In this document: piece after piece, positions 21,812-31,074 of the stretch
Position numbering within the stretch: position 1 is the stretch's first letter
Layout of the letters: each line of letters starts with the position of its first letter
DNA from: Tieghemostelium lacteum
Taxonomy: Eukaryota > Evosea > Eumycetozoa > Dictyosteliales > Raperosteliaceae
DNA: 64,000 nt
Assembly: GCA_001606155.1 (NCBI GenBank)
Contig: LODT01000037.1
Span: forward strand, 682,001-746,000
Reading direction: 5' to 3'
Translations under genes and position numbers: made by a program
The notes under the pieces: model-generated
Databases searched by the model: none
Told to the model about the DNA's origin: nothing
The model's input: only the letters and a program-made list of their open reading frames with translations

Positions 21812-23092
21812 TTAATTAATAAAATATTTTTTTTTATTGGTTGTTAATTTTTGATAAGATTTAGGTATGGGTGGAAATTTCAGTGATTTACTATTTTCAT
21901 TATAACTGATTGTTGTAAAACTTTGTAGTGAGGGGGTGGTTGAATTTAAATTATTTTTAACATCTTGTTGTTGTTGGTTTTTGGAGTAATTTTGTAAAAC
22001 TAATTGTTGAATTGGTGAACTACATTCTTGAGTAATGGTACCTATAAGAGAGGTAATATCATTATTCCACCAATATGGAATTTCAATGATTTGTATTTGA
22101 TTTTGGTTACAGATCTCTCGTTTTTCTTTATCACGTTTTTTGTAGATTTCAGAATCACCAAATGCTTTGGTGTCTTGATAATGTTGTTTACCTTGATACT
22201 CAAATGCCAATCTAAACTCTGGAACATAGAAATCTAAATGAAATGGAAATGTACTGAGATCCTTATACTTTAATTTTGAATCTCTATAATCTTCATGAAC
22301 ATCAACTCCAATGAATAACTGTTCCAAATAGATCTTCAATAGTCTCTGAGACGATTTCTTTCCAGGTTGACTAAACATTCTTGCATTCCAAACACCAACA
22401 TTCTCAGGATACACCAATTTCAACGTCTCATAAATCCCCCCATTTTTCTTAATCAGAGAGTAACCCCCAATATCTCGTAACTGTGACCATGAGACCCTAT
22501 ACCATTCTCTAGGTTCCTTAATCTCATAGTACTCTCTAGCATATTGCATAAATTCCAAAAGTACCTTTTCATCCTTCAACGCCTCTCTAGGTAAATTCTT
22601 AAATTTCCAAATTTTAAAATGATCCCCCAAAACTGAAAGTACAACTTTAACAGGTGATCCATTATAAAGTTGTAATAGACCATACCCATGATTTTGTATA
22701 AAATCTTGTTTGGATACACCATACCATTGATTCGATGTAACATAATTCAATTTGTCACCTAACCACTTCATATATCTCTGCTGATTTTCCATATCTTTCC
22801 AAATGTTTTTTGGTGTGGATTTGAATTTCCAAGGTAACCATTCATACTGAGGATACAAATTCCTCAGTAAATTATAAACAGAGTCATTATAAATCAACAA
22901 TAATCCTCTTCCTCCATTATCAGAAAAATCTGATTTCTGTACCTTATACCATTGTTCAAAGTATCTATCATCTTTAACTTTATCCTCTGTTTGATATCTC
23001 ATAGATAACTTTTCAAATAACCAACTTAGATATTCCAATTGATTATCTTTATTCAACCAATGTCCTCTACTATGAGGACCTCGTTCATTCAT
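21812..23092 (-). CDS. Three-repeat protein with restriction-endonuclease-like domain
   Basis: A single-exon ORF for 426 residues from ATG 23092. Residues about 18-248 hold three degenerate repeats of 65-80 residues, each with a WY-x-V strand (QWYKV, QWYGV, EWYRV), a G-x-G-LL or GYSL-like turn, a short helix and a closing WKF or WN segment. Residues 249-350 look like a PD-(D/E)XK nuclease of the Vsr/DUF559 type: FHLDFYV (Asp287), AFEYQGKQHY (Glu298, Lys302, His304), a basic helix KKRDKEKREICNQN and IQIIEIPYWWN. A Gln/Asn/Ser tail ends the protein. The frame stays open for about 20 codons upstream but has no further ATG, so an extra 5' exon is possible. The repeats may bind DNA and position the nuclease; that is inference. 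Confidence 0.7.
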   Translation of the reverse strand: MNERGPHSRGHWLNKDNQLEYLSWLFEKLSMRYQTEDKVKDDRYFEQWYKVQKSDFSDNGGRGLLLIYNDSVYNLLRNLYPQYEWLPWKFKSTPKNIWKDMENQQRYMKWLGDKLNYVTSNQWYGVSKQDFIQNHGYGLLQLYNGSPVKVVLSVLGDHFKIWKFKNLPREALKDEKVLLEFMQYAREYYEIKEPREWYRVSWSQLRDIGGYSLIKKNGGIYETLKLVYPENVGVWNARMFSQPGKKSSQRLLKIYLEQLFIGVDVHEDYRDSKLKYKDLSTFPFHLDFYVPEFRLAFEYQGKQHYQDTKAFGDSEIYKKRDKEKREICNQNQIQIIEIPYWWNNDITSLIGTITQECSSPIQQLVLQNYSKNQQQQDVKNNLNSTTPSLQSFTTISYNENSKSLKFPPIPKSYQKLTTNKKKYFIN

Positions 23093-23950
23093 ATTTATGC
23101 TATAATCCTCATTTTCAATTAAATCTTGAATTTGATGATTACTTTTTGATCTATATGTTTATGTTACAAATGGTAAGTATGTTAAAAGAAGGATTGGTTA
23201 TGATTATATATAACTAATATTTACATTTCATGACTGTTCAAAATTGTAGTTTTATTACAATATAATCTTTTATAGTAATGACAATATGCTATAAAATTGA
23301 AATTATTCAAAATACATTTTGAGGTGAAGGACAATAACGATTTATTACGAACTATTATTGGTGATAAAATCATTCATGGCACAATGAAAAATTATTTTCT
23401 AAAAAAAAAAAACAATTCATTTTTTATTTTGATTAAGATCACTAATTTTATTTGTACACACCTATCTGAAAAAACTACATAAAATATATTAACTTACTAT
23501 AAACATTCAATATTTTTTTTATGAGAAATTTAACATTACATTATTATTGTCTTGTATGTCTCTATAAACATTTATGTAAATACACATATTATTCATTATT
23601 AACTTTGTTAAATAAATTCACCATTCGAAATTCCTTTAGGAAAGATTCTATTTCAAAACTCATGTGGAAATTAAATTCATATGTCAGCATATATATGAAA
23701 GTGGTGATTAATTTACCGATCATTTCAAAGGTAATTTGTAAACTTAATGATTGGCCAAAACATTATTGAAAACTTATGAAATATCTAGCATTATATATGA
23801 TTGTAACTTTTCAATTTATAATTTTTACCAACACACCAACACATTTTGTCTTTTATTTTACCACAACACACTCAATAATCTATTATTGTTTTTTTTTTTT
23901 AGATAATTATTAGTACTAATAGACGACAGTATCTATTTATCGTATATTAT

Positions 23951-23963
23951 ACGGGTGTGTGGG
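23951..23963 (+). promoter_or_regulatory. G-box-like GT-rich element
   Basis: ACGGGTGTGTGGG stands out in otherwise A/T-only DNA. Dictyostelid GBF binds G-rich boxes of this kind in post-aggregative promoters; assignment to GBF is inference. Confidence 0.35.
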
Positions 23964-24532
23964 TTCTATCACATTTTTAGATTCAGAATGGACAATTTAT
24001 CAGATATCCCACATATTAATATATTTATTTATATATAAATTTATATAAAAATATAATTAAAAGTTTCAATGGCATTAAAAGGCATTAAAAATATATAAAT
24101 TTATATATATTAGCGAAGACTACATCAAATTATTAATATCTCCACTTGGTAGCAATAGACAACCTTGTTGTGCCAATTAAACTTTCTAACCCGAAAGTAA
24201 TTAATTAATCGATATATTTTAAGTAAGTTTTTTTTCTATGTTTGTTTTTTTTTTTTTACAATACTATCATTGTTGAATATATTAATCCACCTTTGATTCC
24301 ATCTCAGTTAATTATAGAGTTGTTTCTTAAATTGTGGAAAGAATTTTCAATATTTCAAAGCCATTTATTTTTAGATTTTCAAAAGTTTTTCCACCTCCCA
24401 ATATTAAAAATTTTGAAAAGAAAAAATTTTTTTTCAATAACTTATTAAATATTCCTTTTTAGGAAATTAACCAACACTTACAGCTGCTTCAAAAATTTTT
24501 GATTAAGAACCATTTTGGAAAATAGAGACACA

Positions 24533-24582
24533 ACTGATAGCCACTTTTTGATAAATTTGAATTTGTCCAATCAGCTATCAGT
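24533..24582. promoter_or_regulatory. 9-bp inverted repeat with a CCAAT box upstream of NF-YC
   Basis: ACTGATAGC (24533-24541) and GCTATCAGT (24574-24582) are perfect reverse complements 32 nt apart. The right arm overlaps CCAATCAG at 24567-24574, the classic NF-Y recognition sequence, about 350 nt upstream of the NF-YC start codon. Confidence 0.45.
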
Positions 24583-24675
24583 ATGATTGAATTAAAGTTT
24601 GGGTCTTCAAAGTTGGTTTTTTTACCCTATTACTACACTTCTAAAAAAAGCAAATTTTCATCAAGTCAACTCCAA

Positions 24676-24690
24676 GGTTGGGGCGGGACC
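24676..24690. promoter_or_regulatory. GC-rich box GGTTGGGGCGGGACC
   Basis: Fifteen bases with 12 G or C, unique in this spacer, 230 nt before the NF-YC start. A zinc-finger-type site is plausible; no factor can be named. Confidence 0.35.
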
Positions 24691-24921
24691 ACATTTCAAC
24701 TCACCACCATTGTTTTGTAGTCTTTTTTATATATTTACATTTTTTTTTTTTTCCAGTTTATTAATTTATTTCATCTTTTTCAATTAATTTAGTTTGTTTG
24801 TTTGTGAGCGTGTGTGTGATTTCAGTGATATTCATAGTTCCTGTTTTTATTAGCATTTCTTGATTTGTAACAATCTATTATATATTGTAAAATTACCCCT
24901 TTAAAAAAAAAAAAGAACACA

Positions 24922-26253
24922 ATGGAAAATATAAGATATTCCCCATATAATACCTTATATAACTATCAAGGTCTATCAAAATCATCACCAACACCTCTTC
25001 CAACTTCATTTCAACAACATCATCAACAACACCAACACATCCAACAACATGAATATAATAATTCATATCTAGGTAGTTCAATGAATAGTACTTCAACTAA
25101 AATGTATAAATCTTCCAATCCCGATAATTATTTTTTCAATTTCCCTCAACAATCACAACACCCACAAACAATGAATAATATGCCACCTATTCCTACATTT
25201 CCCAGTTTTCATAATGATATGGAAGAAATGAATCCAAATTTAAAATATAAGGAAGCTCATTTACCTAAACCTAATACCATTCCAGTTCCAACTCAACAAC
25301 AACAACAACATCACCCTCACCATAACACAAAAACCAATAATAGCTCTAGTAGTTTTCAAATACAATTGCAAAAGCATTTGGATGAGACTTTGACTGCATT
25401 TTGGAATGAACAATATGAAGAGATTATAAATACTACTGATTTTAAAAATGTAGAAATTCCATTAGCTAGAATTAAAAAAATTATGCGTACTAATTTAAAT
25501 GTGAATAAAGTTGCATCCGAGGTTCCAGTTCTATTTGCCAAAGCTTGTGAAATGATTATTCTTGAAATGTCACATAGATCATGGGTTCAAACTGAAATGC
25601 ATAAACGTAGAACTCTTCAAAGTGTTGATATTACCAATGGAGTCAGTAGAAGTGAAATGTTTGATTTTCTCATTGACTTTTTACCAAAAGATGAAATTAA
25701 ATCATTCAAAAGAACTCCTCACACTGCCTTAACACCTGAATTTTATCAATTTTGTGTTAATCAACAACCTCAACAATCTCCACAAAATCAATTATCAACA
25801 CCTCAGCAACCTCAACAACAACAAAATGGAAACCAATATCTTTCAAGTGAACTATTAAGTAGTAGTAATCCTATTACACCTATTACCAATACCAGCACGA
25901 CCCCAAATACGAATAATATACCATCACAATATTCCACATCACCAATAACCAATTCACCTCAATTCCATTCTTCAACTCAATTTGTTTTCCCACCACCACA
26001 ATCTCATTTAACATCAGTGGAAACTCATTCTCATCTATCATTTACATCTAATACTAATAATATTATAAATAATCAAAATAATAATAATAATAATAATATA
26101 AATACTACTCATAATTCACCTGGATCCAGTCCAACAAGACACCTAGATCTCAACCATTTTAATCATACAACTTCCGAATTCTACCATCAGACATCTAATG
26201 AGTTATCATCATCCTCTTCTTCCCACTCTTTCTATTACTCCGACTCTAATTGA
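24922..26253 (+). CDS. nfyc: CCAAT-binding factor subunit NF-YC/HAP5
   Basis: NF-Y is the trimeric CCAAT-box activator; NF-YC pairs with NF-YB through a histone fold. The single-exon product has 443 residues. Residues 178-264 are the histone fold: EIPLARIKKIMRTNLNVNKVA, EVPVLFAKACEMIILEM, WVQTEMHKRRTLQ and FDFLIDFLPKDE all match NF-YC, and the order excludes plain histone H2A. The flanks are Gln, His, Asn, Ser and Pro-rich, as expected of activation regions. It starts at ATG 24922 behind an A run. Its own upstream DNA has a CCAAT box, so self-regulation is possible. It could be one of several NF-YC paralogues. Confidence 0.88.
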   Translation: MENIRYSPYNTLYNYQGLSKSSPTPLPTSFQQHHQQHQHIQQHEYNNSYLGSSMNSTSTKMYKSSNPDNYFFNFPQQSQHPQTMNNMPPIPTFPSFHNDMEEMNPNLKYKEAHLPKPNTIPVPTQQQQQHHPHHNTKTNNSSSSFQIQLQKHLDETLTAFWNEQYEEIINTTDFKNVEIPLARIKKIMRTNLNVNKVASEVPVLFAKACEMIILEMSHRSWVQTEMHKRRTLQSVDITNGVSRSEMFDFLIDFLPKDEIKSFKRTPHTALTPEFYQFCVNQQPQQSPQNQLSTPQQPQQQQNGNQYLSSELLSSSNPITPITNTSTTPNTNNIPSQYSTSPITNSPQFHSSTQFVFPPPQSHLTSVETHSHLSFTSNTNNIINNQNNNNNNNINTTHNSPGSSPTRHLDLNHFNHTTSEFYHQTSNELSSSSSSHSFYYSDSN

Positions 26254-26338
26254 ATAAAATCTACTGAATATTTTGGCATTCAAAATAATTCATACTTAAT
26301 CAATTCTTAACACAAATTATTCTATATTCTGATAATTA

Positions 26339-26431
26339 TTACATACCAAACCATTTATCTTGTCCATCGCTAGTGACATTAAAATCATTAAATTTAGGGG
26401 CATCAAATTCAAATAAATTATCTTTTTTTAA
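26339..26431 (-). pseudogene. Orphan exon with TPX2-like N-terminal motif
   Basis: On the minus strand, after a good acceptor (TTTATAG), a 30-codon open stretch reads KKDNLFEFDAPKFNDFN and then GQDKWFG. It ends at a donor-like GGTATGTAA. The pattern F-x-F-D-A-P-x-F-x-D-F followed by W-F is the N-terminal signature of TPX2, the spindle factor that activates Aurora kinase. No further TPX2 sequence follows on this strand, since NF-YC lies there, and no start codon is evident upstream. It is either a relic or one exon of a small gene whose other exons I cannot find. Confidence 0.35.
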
Positions 26432-26526
26432 CTATAAATTTGAATTCTTGAAACTGATGGAAATGTACTGCACAACTGGTGGATAAACTAGGGATGTAAA
26501 AATGTTAAAATTTAAATATACATCTG

Positions 26527-27666
26527 TTAAGGTGGTCTAATTTGTCTTTCCTTGGTGATAAAATTTTGAATGTGATAATTCATGAGTAAATCATTGGCTT
26601 CTTTTTCATCTAAAACCTCAAGAAGATCCTGAATTTTTGCTACATCATCATTTCTGTAGCTTGGAAGAGTGAACTTGATAGGTTTGATAAATTGGTATTC
26701 TTTATAGAGAGCAGGGTGAATGATAGAAGAAGGTTCCTTAGATTGGAGAGTTCGGAATCTCATTTTTATCAATTCATAAGCTTGTGATGGGGAGGTAGGA
26801 TATATGAAATTATAGAATTGTCTTCAAACCATCTGAATCGCCATGAATTTCTAAGATCAGTTATAATATGAACAACTGGGGAGGTGGATCTAAGGTTTGA
26901 AGCCAATAATTGAATATATGCCTGGAAACGACCCGATTCGACTAGTTTTTCATTCGTTTTCAGTTCTATTGCAAAATGAAAACTAGTATCTAAATCTTCT
27001 ATTGCAATAAAGTCGGGAACAATAACAACATCAACACCTCCTTTAATAATATTTGGAAGAGAGGAATGATTGGTATAGAGGAATTCTTTTTTATCAGAAA
27101 CATTGTAATAGATAAATCCTGGTAATTTGAAATTGTCACTGAGATGTTTAACACTTTTTTCCATCATACTTGGCTCAGTATTATTTCCCCAATCAAATTC
27201 TTGGACTGGTGTAATGCCTTCAGGAAATTTATATGGTTCTTTCCACAAAACAATCTACATACCTGTCCTTGTGTATCTATTGTGTGGTTGAACAGGTTTT
27301 TAAATTTTATAAAGTATATGTAAAAAATATATTAGTATAAATGAACAAAAAGTGTTCTAATTAGTGAAAATACATACCAGTATTTGTAGTTGTGGTTGTA
27401 GTTGTTGATTTAGGATTGAATTTAGAATGAATTCTGACTGAAGAAGGAATGGATACACCATATCCACCTAATAAAGCTTCTAAATTGCTTTGTTTATAGT
27501 TAAACCAATATCCATCTAATTCCATCTTTTCTATTATTTTTATATCATTTTCTTTTACTCCAATGACTTTACACCATCTTTTAATTGAATCATTGTCCCA
27601 ATGTTCCTTTGGTAAATCAATCTCGTTAAAACTTGTTGGTTGTGTATTATTATTATCTATATTCAT
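26527..27666 (-). CDS. SAM domain plus PD-(D/E)XK nuclease-like protein, frame interrupted
   Basis: From ATG 27666 a first exon encodes a SAM-like domain (about residues 20-80, HWDNDSIKRWCKVIGV to VSIPSSVRIHSKF) and a Thr run, ending at a GTATGT donor near 27378. A second block at 27248-26769 has a restriction-nuclease-like core: GGVDVVIVPDF (Asp), FAIELKTNEKL (Glu-x-Lys), then GRFQAYIQLLA and HIITDLRNSWRFRW. A third block to 26527 is an alpha-helical tail ending RQIRPP. The three blocks are in different frames and I found no splice sites that join them cleanly, so the gene looks interrupted about twice or has unusual introns. The architecture recalls Crinkler-type effector nucleases, which use small header domains; that is inference. 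Confidence 0.5.
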
Positions 27667-28379
27667 TTGTTTACTAATAAAAAAAAAAAAAAAAAAATTA
27701 ATAAAAATTAATAAAAAATTCAACACTGGAATCAATCCACAATCAAGACCTAGAATTTCATGAAAGGGTCAACAAAAGGTTTCTTACCAAACTCTTGATA
27801 ATTGAAAGTCAAGTTATTGTGACACTCTTAGCGCATCTGTTCTCAACAAGTACTCCTTATCTTTGAATTGCAACTTGTTTAAAATTCCAAGAAAGTACTT
27901 CACATTAAACGAGTAGTAAACAGCTTTTTTGCAGTCTTTGCATTTATTTAAAAAGAAGCATAAAGTTATAAAAGCTTTCCACTTTTGACTTCCTTTTTTG
28001 GATAAGATTGAAAATTTCCACAACTGATATAATAATGTAGAACTGCATTAATTTTGTCAATATACAGTTATATTTGAATAGATACTTCAATTGATATGTT
28101 TTGAATAAAAGATTTGAAATAATAGATTATTGAAAGTGAAAGAAACTAGAAGGTCTTATGATAAAGAGAAGAGGCATAAGAGGATACCAATCTATAAACA
28201 AAAACTTGGTATCTGATTAATCTTAACTATAAGACATTTTTAGTTTTTTCATAGTTAAACTTAGTATGCTTTTTTTTTTAAACTTTAATTAATACAGAGC
28301 AGAGTTGGCATTTAGTCAGGTATTTAAAAAAAAACAAAACTTAATTAATTATAACTATTATTTATTATTAATTATTCTA
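27667..28379. other. Spacer with a weak minus-strand open frame
   Basis: An AT-rich spacer of about 710 nt with an A18 run near 27680. On the minus strand, 27814 to about 28045 is open and less AT-rich, with KCKDCKKAVYYSFNVKYF, but lacks an ATG at its start. It may be a relic exon; I do not recognise it. TTAACTAT and ATAGTTAA near 28224-28256 form a small inverted repeat. Confidence 0.3.
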
Positions 28380-29882
28380 TTATTCATCTCTAACTTTTGG
28401 TGAAATGTATTTAGTTTTATAATAATCTACTTTATGATGTAAAACTACACCACAGTTATTTCTAGAATAGTTTTCAGTTGGATCATTTGGTCTCTTTACA
28501 AAATCAACAGGTCCTGGGAACTTAATATCCTGTTTCCATTTGAAACCATGAAATTGTTCGAATACGGATATAGTTGATTTTGAAAATTTGGCATCTTGTA
28601 TATTAAGTTTTTTAAATTCTTTCAGCTCATCACCCATCTGAAATTCTTGGTTTTGTCTCTGACCAAGTTTCTTGAATTGTAATTTTTGTTGTGCATATTG
28701 TTGTTTTTGTTTTTCTTGTACTACTTGTTCTTCTAGTAACTTTTCATTGCTACTAGAAGTGTTTTTAAGATAATTTTTTAGACCAATTTGTCGGAGCCAT
28801 CTTTCAAGCTTTACATCGGAATTTATATTTACAAATGGCAGTATATATCCACCATCGTTTAGAAGGGGTCTGGTAGAATCCAATAGAGATCTATAGTCAT
28901 TCTTTGTTGTGAAAAGTGGAGAATTATAGCTCTTACTATATGGAGGTGGATCCAAAAATATTACATCAAATTTTGTAGATCTCGATTTCATGTAATCCAA
29001 ATGTGAGATTGCATCTCTTCTAATGAATTTATGATAATTCGTTGGTATTCCATTTAATTTAAAGTTCTTTTCAGCCATATCCATACAGAGGTTACTAGTC
29101 TCTATATTATAGGTTTGAACCTTCATTCCTTTGTATGCGAGGTATAGCGAAAAGGTGGCAGTGTGAGAGAATGGTACTAATAAACTACCAGAATCTCTAT
29201 TTTCAAATAGAGAGGCGATGAATTTTCTAGTGTCTCTATGTTCTAAATATAACCCCGATGCATATTGTTCTTGAAAATCAATGATAACTTTCATTCCATC
29301 TTCTTCTACAAAGTAATCTGAAATTCCACGATAATCAACTGGAAGTGCTGATCCTCTGTAGAGCTTTGTTTGTTTAGGTATTCCAGTGAACTTTTGTCTC
29401 CAATATACACCTTTTCCACCAATCTCATTTATTAGAAATTCCGAGAGGTAATTCATGTGTACTGACCAATGAGGTGTCAAAGTAGTCACCAAAAAGTATT
29501 CACCATATTTATCAATCAACAATCCAGGTAGATTATCACCATCCTCATTCACCATTCTATAAGCAGATCTCATACCTATATCCAAAAGTGAGTTTTGAGC
29601 AAAATCTTTTCTCTTTCCAATAGCAGTTTCTATAGACTTTTTAAGATACTCATGACTGAATGATGGTTCGTCAAATGTGAATACTCTGATGGCTGGTGTC
29701 AGAGATGGATCAATCAAACAAAAACCTTTAATAGAGTCATCAGTAGATTGAAAATTTACAATGCCTTCCTTTCTACTGAAATCTTTAATATATGATTTAT
29801 CTAAAAAGAAATTTTTCTTGGTTTTGAAAAGGTCTTCTACATTCTTTAAAAGTTTATATACTTTTGGTGCATTTTTTGACAT
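28380..29882 (-). CDS. RlmI-like class I SAM-dependent RNA methyltransferase
   Basis: The single-exon protein has 500 residues. It matches bacterial RlmI/RlmK-type cytosine methyltransferases: NEDGDNLPGLLIDKYG, LYRGSALPVDY-like strands and GLYLEHRDTRKFI before the Rossmann part, SGSLLVPFSHTATFSLYLA at the SAM loop, and the catalytic-loop motif DVIFLDPPPYSKS. The PUA domain that opens bacterial RlmI is not evident. The usual SAM-loop sequence LNxFxYTGxF is altered to VPFSHTATF, which still looks workable. A 110-residue Gln/Lys-rich C-terminal extension is lineage-specific. The probable target is rRNA, in nucleus, cytosol or mitochondrion; no clear targeting signal is seen. It is divergent from INO80B with 91 nt between starts. 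Confidence 0.78.
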   Translation of the reverse strand: MSKNAPKVYKLLKNVEDLFKTKKNFFLDKSYIKDFSRKEGIVNFQSTDDSIKGFCLIDPSLTPAIRVFTFDEPSFSHEYLKKSIETAIGKRKDFAQNSLLDIGMRSAYRMVNEDGDNLPGLLIDKYGEYFLVTTLTPHWSVHMNYLSEFLINEIGGKGVYWRQKFTGIPKQTKLYRGSALPVDYRGISDYFVEEDGMKVIIDFQEQYASGLYLEHRDTRKFIASLFENRDSGSLLVPFSHTATFSLYLAYKGMKVQTYNIETSNLCMDMAEKNFKLNGIPTNYHKFIRRDAISHLDYMKSRSTKFDVIFLDPPPYSKSYNSPLFTTKNDYRSLLDSTRPLLNDGGYILPFVNINSDVKLERWLRQIGLKNYLKNTSSSNEKLLEEQVVQEKQKQQYAQQKLQFKKLGQRQNQEFQMGDELKEFKKLNIQDAKFSKSTISVFEQFHGFKWKQDIKFPGPVDFVKRPNDPTENYSRNNCGVVLHHKVDYYKTKYISPKVRDE

Positions 29883-29973
29883 TATTCGTGTGATCTGTAT
29901 TTCGGTTCCAAAAAGAATAAAATGAAATTTTTTGAATTTTTAATTGTATTTGAAAAGTAATTTATTGTCGATA

Positions 29974-30881
29974 ATGGTAAAGAATAAAATTGTTGAAGAA
30001 GAGGAAGATGACTCTTCAATTGAAGAGGAAGAAGATATTGATATAATGGATCAAGATTCATCACTTGATGGACAATCAGGTCAATCTTCAGATTTGGAAG
30101 ATGAAGAAGAAGAAGAAATTGAAGAAATAGAAGAAGAGGAGGAAGAAACAATGACAGATACCGGTGATAAACCAATAACATCAAGACAAAAAGCATTAAT
30201 GGGTGGAGGATCAGGAATTGATCCAAATCTACCAACAAACAGAAGAAAAAAAGAATTGACAGAAGAAATGAAACAAAAAAAGAATCAAATTGCACTGACG
30301 AGAAAACTTAAAAAGATTGAAGAAACTGAGACACTAATGAAAGATGTAGTTAATCAACTACTTACTCGTAAAGTTATAGAAAAACCTGAAAAAGAAATTA
30401 TCAAAAAACCAACAAGACATGTACGTGTTTTCTAGAGATCAAACATTGTCACAATAGCAAATAAAAACTAACTATTAGACACCTATAGGAAATATTATTA
30501 AATTCAATGGGTGGAAAGACCATTAGAACTATTGATAATGAAACAGGTAAAACGGTTTCATATCCGCCAAATCATGAAATGATTAATAGAATTACAATAG
30601 ATCAACAAAATACTAAAAATAATAGTAATAACAATCAATCACAATCAAAACCCAATATCATTAAATGTTCTGCTCCAAATTGTAATAATCCAAAACGATA
30701 TAATTGTCCAAAGAATAATCTACCAGTTTGTAATATTGAATGTTGGAAAAAGGTAATGTCACAAACTAACAGGATAGATAAATAAACTAATAGACACCCT
30801 AAATGTACATAATATATATATATAATTATCAATATAATTGAATATTAAAATAAACAGGGCGAACGGAAAACTTGGTGCTGA
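29974..30881 (+). CDS. ino80b: INO80 chromatin-remodelling complex subunit B (PAPA-1, zf-HIT)
   Basis: Three exons, 29974-30420, 30489-30752 and 30858-30881, give 244 residues. An acidic N-terminus (long Glu runs) is followed by the PAPA-1 region with SRQKALMGGG and NRRKKELTEEMKQKK, and by a zf-HIT zinc finger beginning CSAPNCNNPKRYNCPKN and closing CNIECW. This combination is specific to INO80B/Ies2, a subunit of the INO80 nucleosome remodeller. Introns start GTACGT and GTAATG. The last exon is a 24-nt microexon coding GERKTWC before the stop; it follows a clean AAACAG acceptor and keeps the frame, but an alternative end within the retained intron is possible. Confidence 0.8.
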
Positions 30882-31074
30882 ATTTGTTAAGTAGGCAATT
30901 TGTTTTAAAACTAACTAACCATATCTTTAGTGTCCTCTGATGTCCAAATACATGCTATGAGTTAAATAAAGACATGTATTGTATTGTAAATAGAATTAAA
31001 TATGAATGTAGAAAATTAGTCAGAAAAAAGACCAATCACCCCTGTTTTTTTTTATATTTATTGTATATAATTTT

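Larger units (their letters stand above)
23093..24921. other. Long divergent spacer with promoter-like boxes
   Basis: At 1.8 kb this is the longest gene-free stretch. Several short open frames are present but none has convincing composition. It holds a GT-rich box ACGGGTGTGTGGG at 23951-23963 resembling GBF sites, a palindromic CCAAT region at 24533-24582 and an unusual GC box at 24676-24690. The density of such elements towards 24922 suggests a regulated promoter for the NF-YC gene. Confidence 0.4.

Noticed and set aside
23521-23769. 82-codon plus-strand ORF with KLMWKLNSYVSIYMKV
   Set aside because: It lies in an AT-rich spacer, matches no family I know, and has the composition of random AT-rich frames.
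24599-24787. Plus-strand open frame with a G-rich middle near the NF-YC gene
   Set aside because: It begins without ATG and ends in a poly-Phe stretch coded by a T run; the G-rich part is better read as a promoter box.
29882-30295. 137-codon Leu/Phe-rich minus-strand frame
   Set aside because: Antisense of the Glu-rich start of INO80B; a false membrane-protein look.
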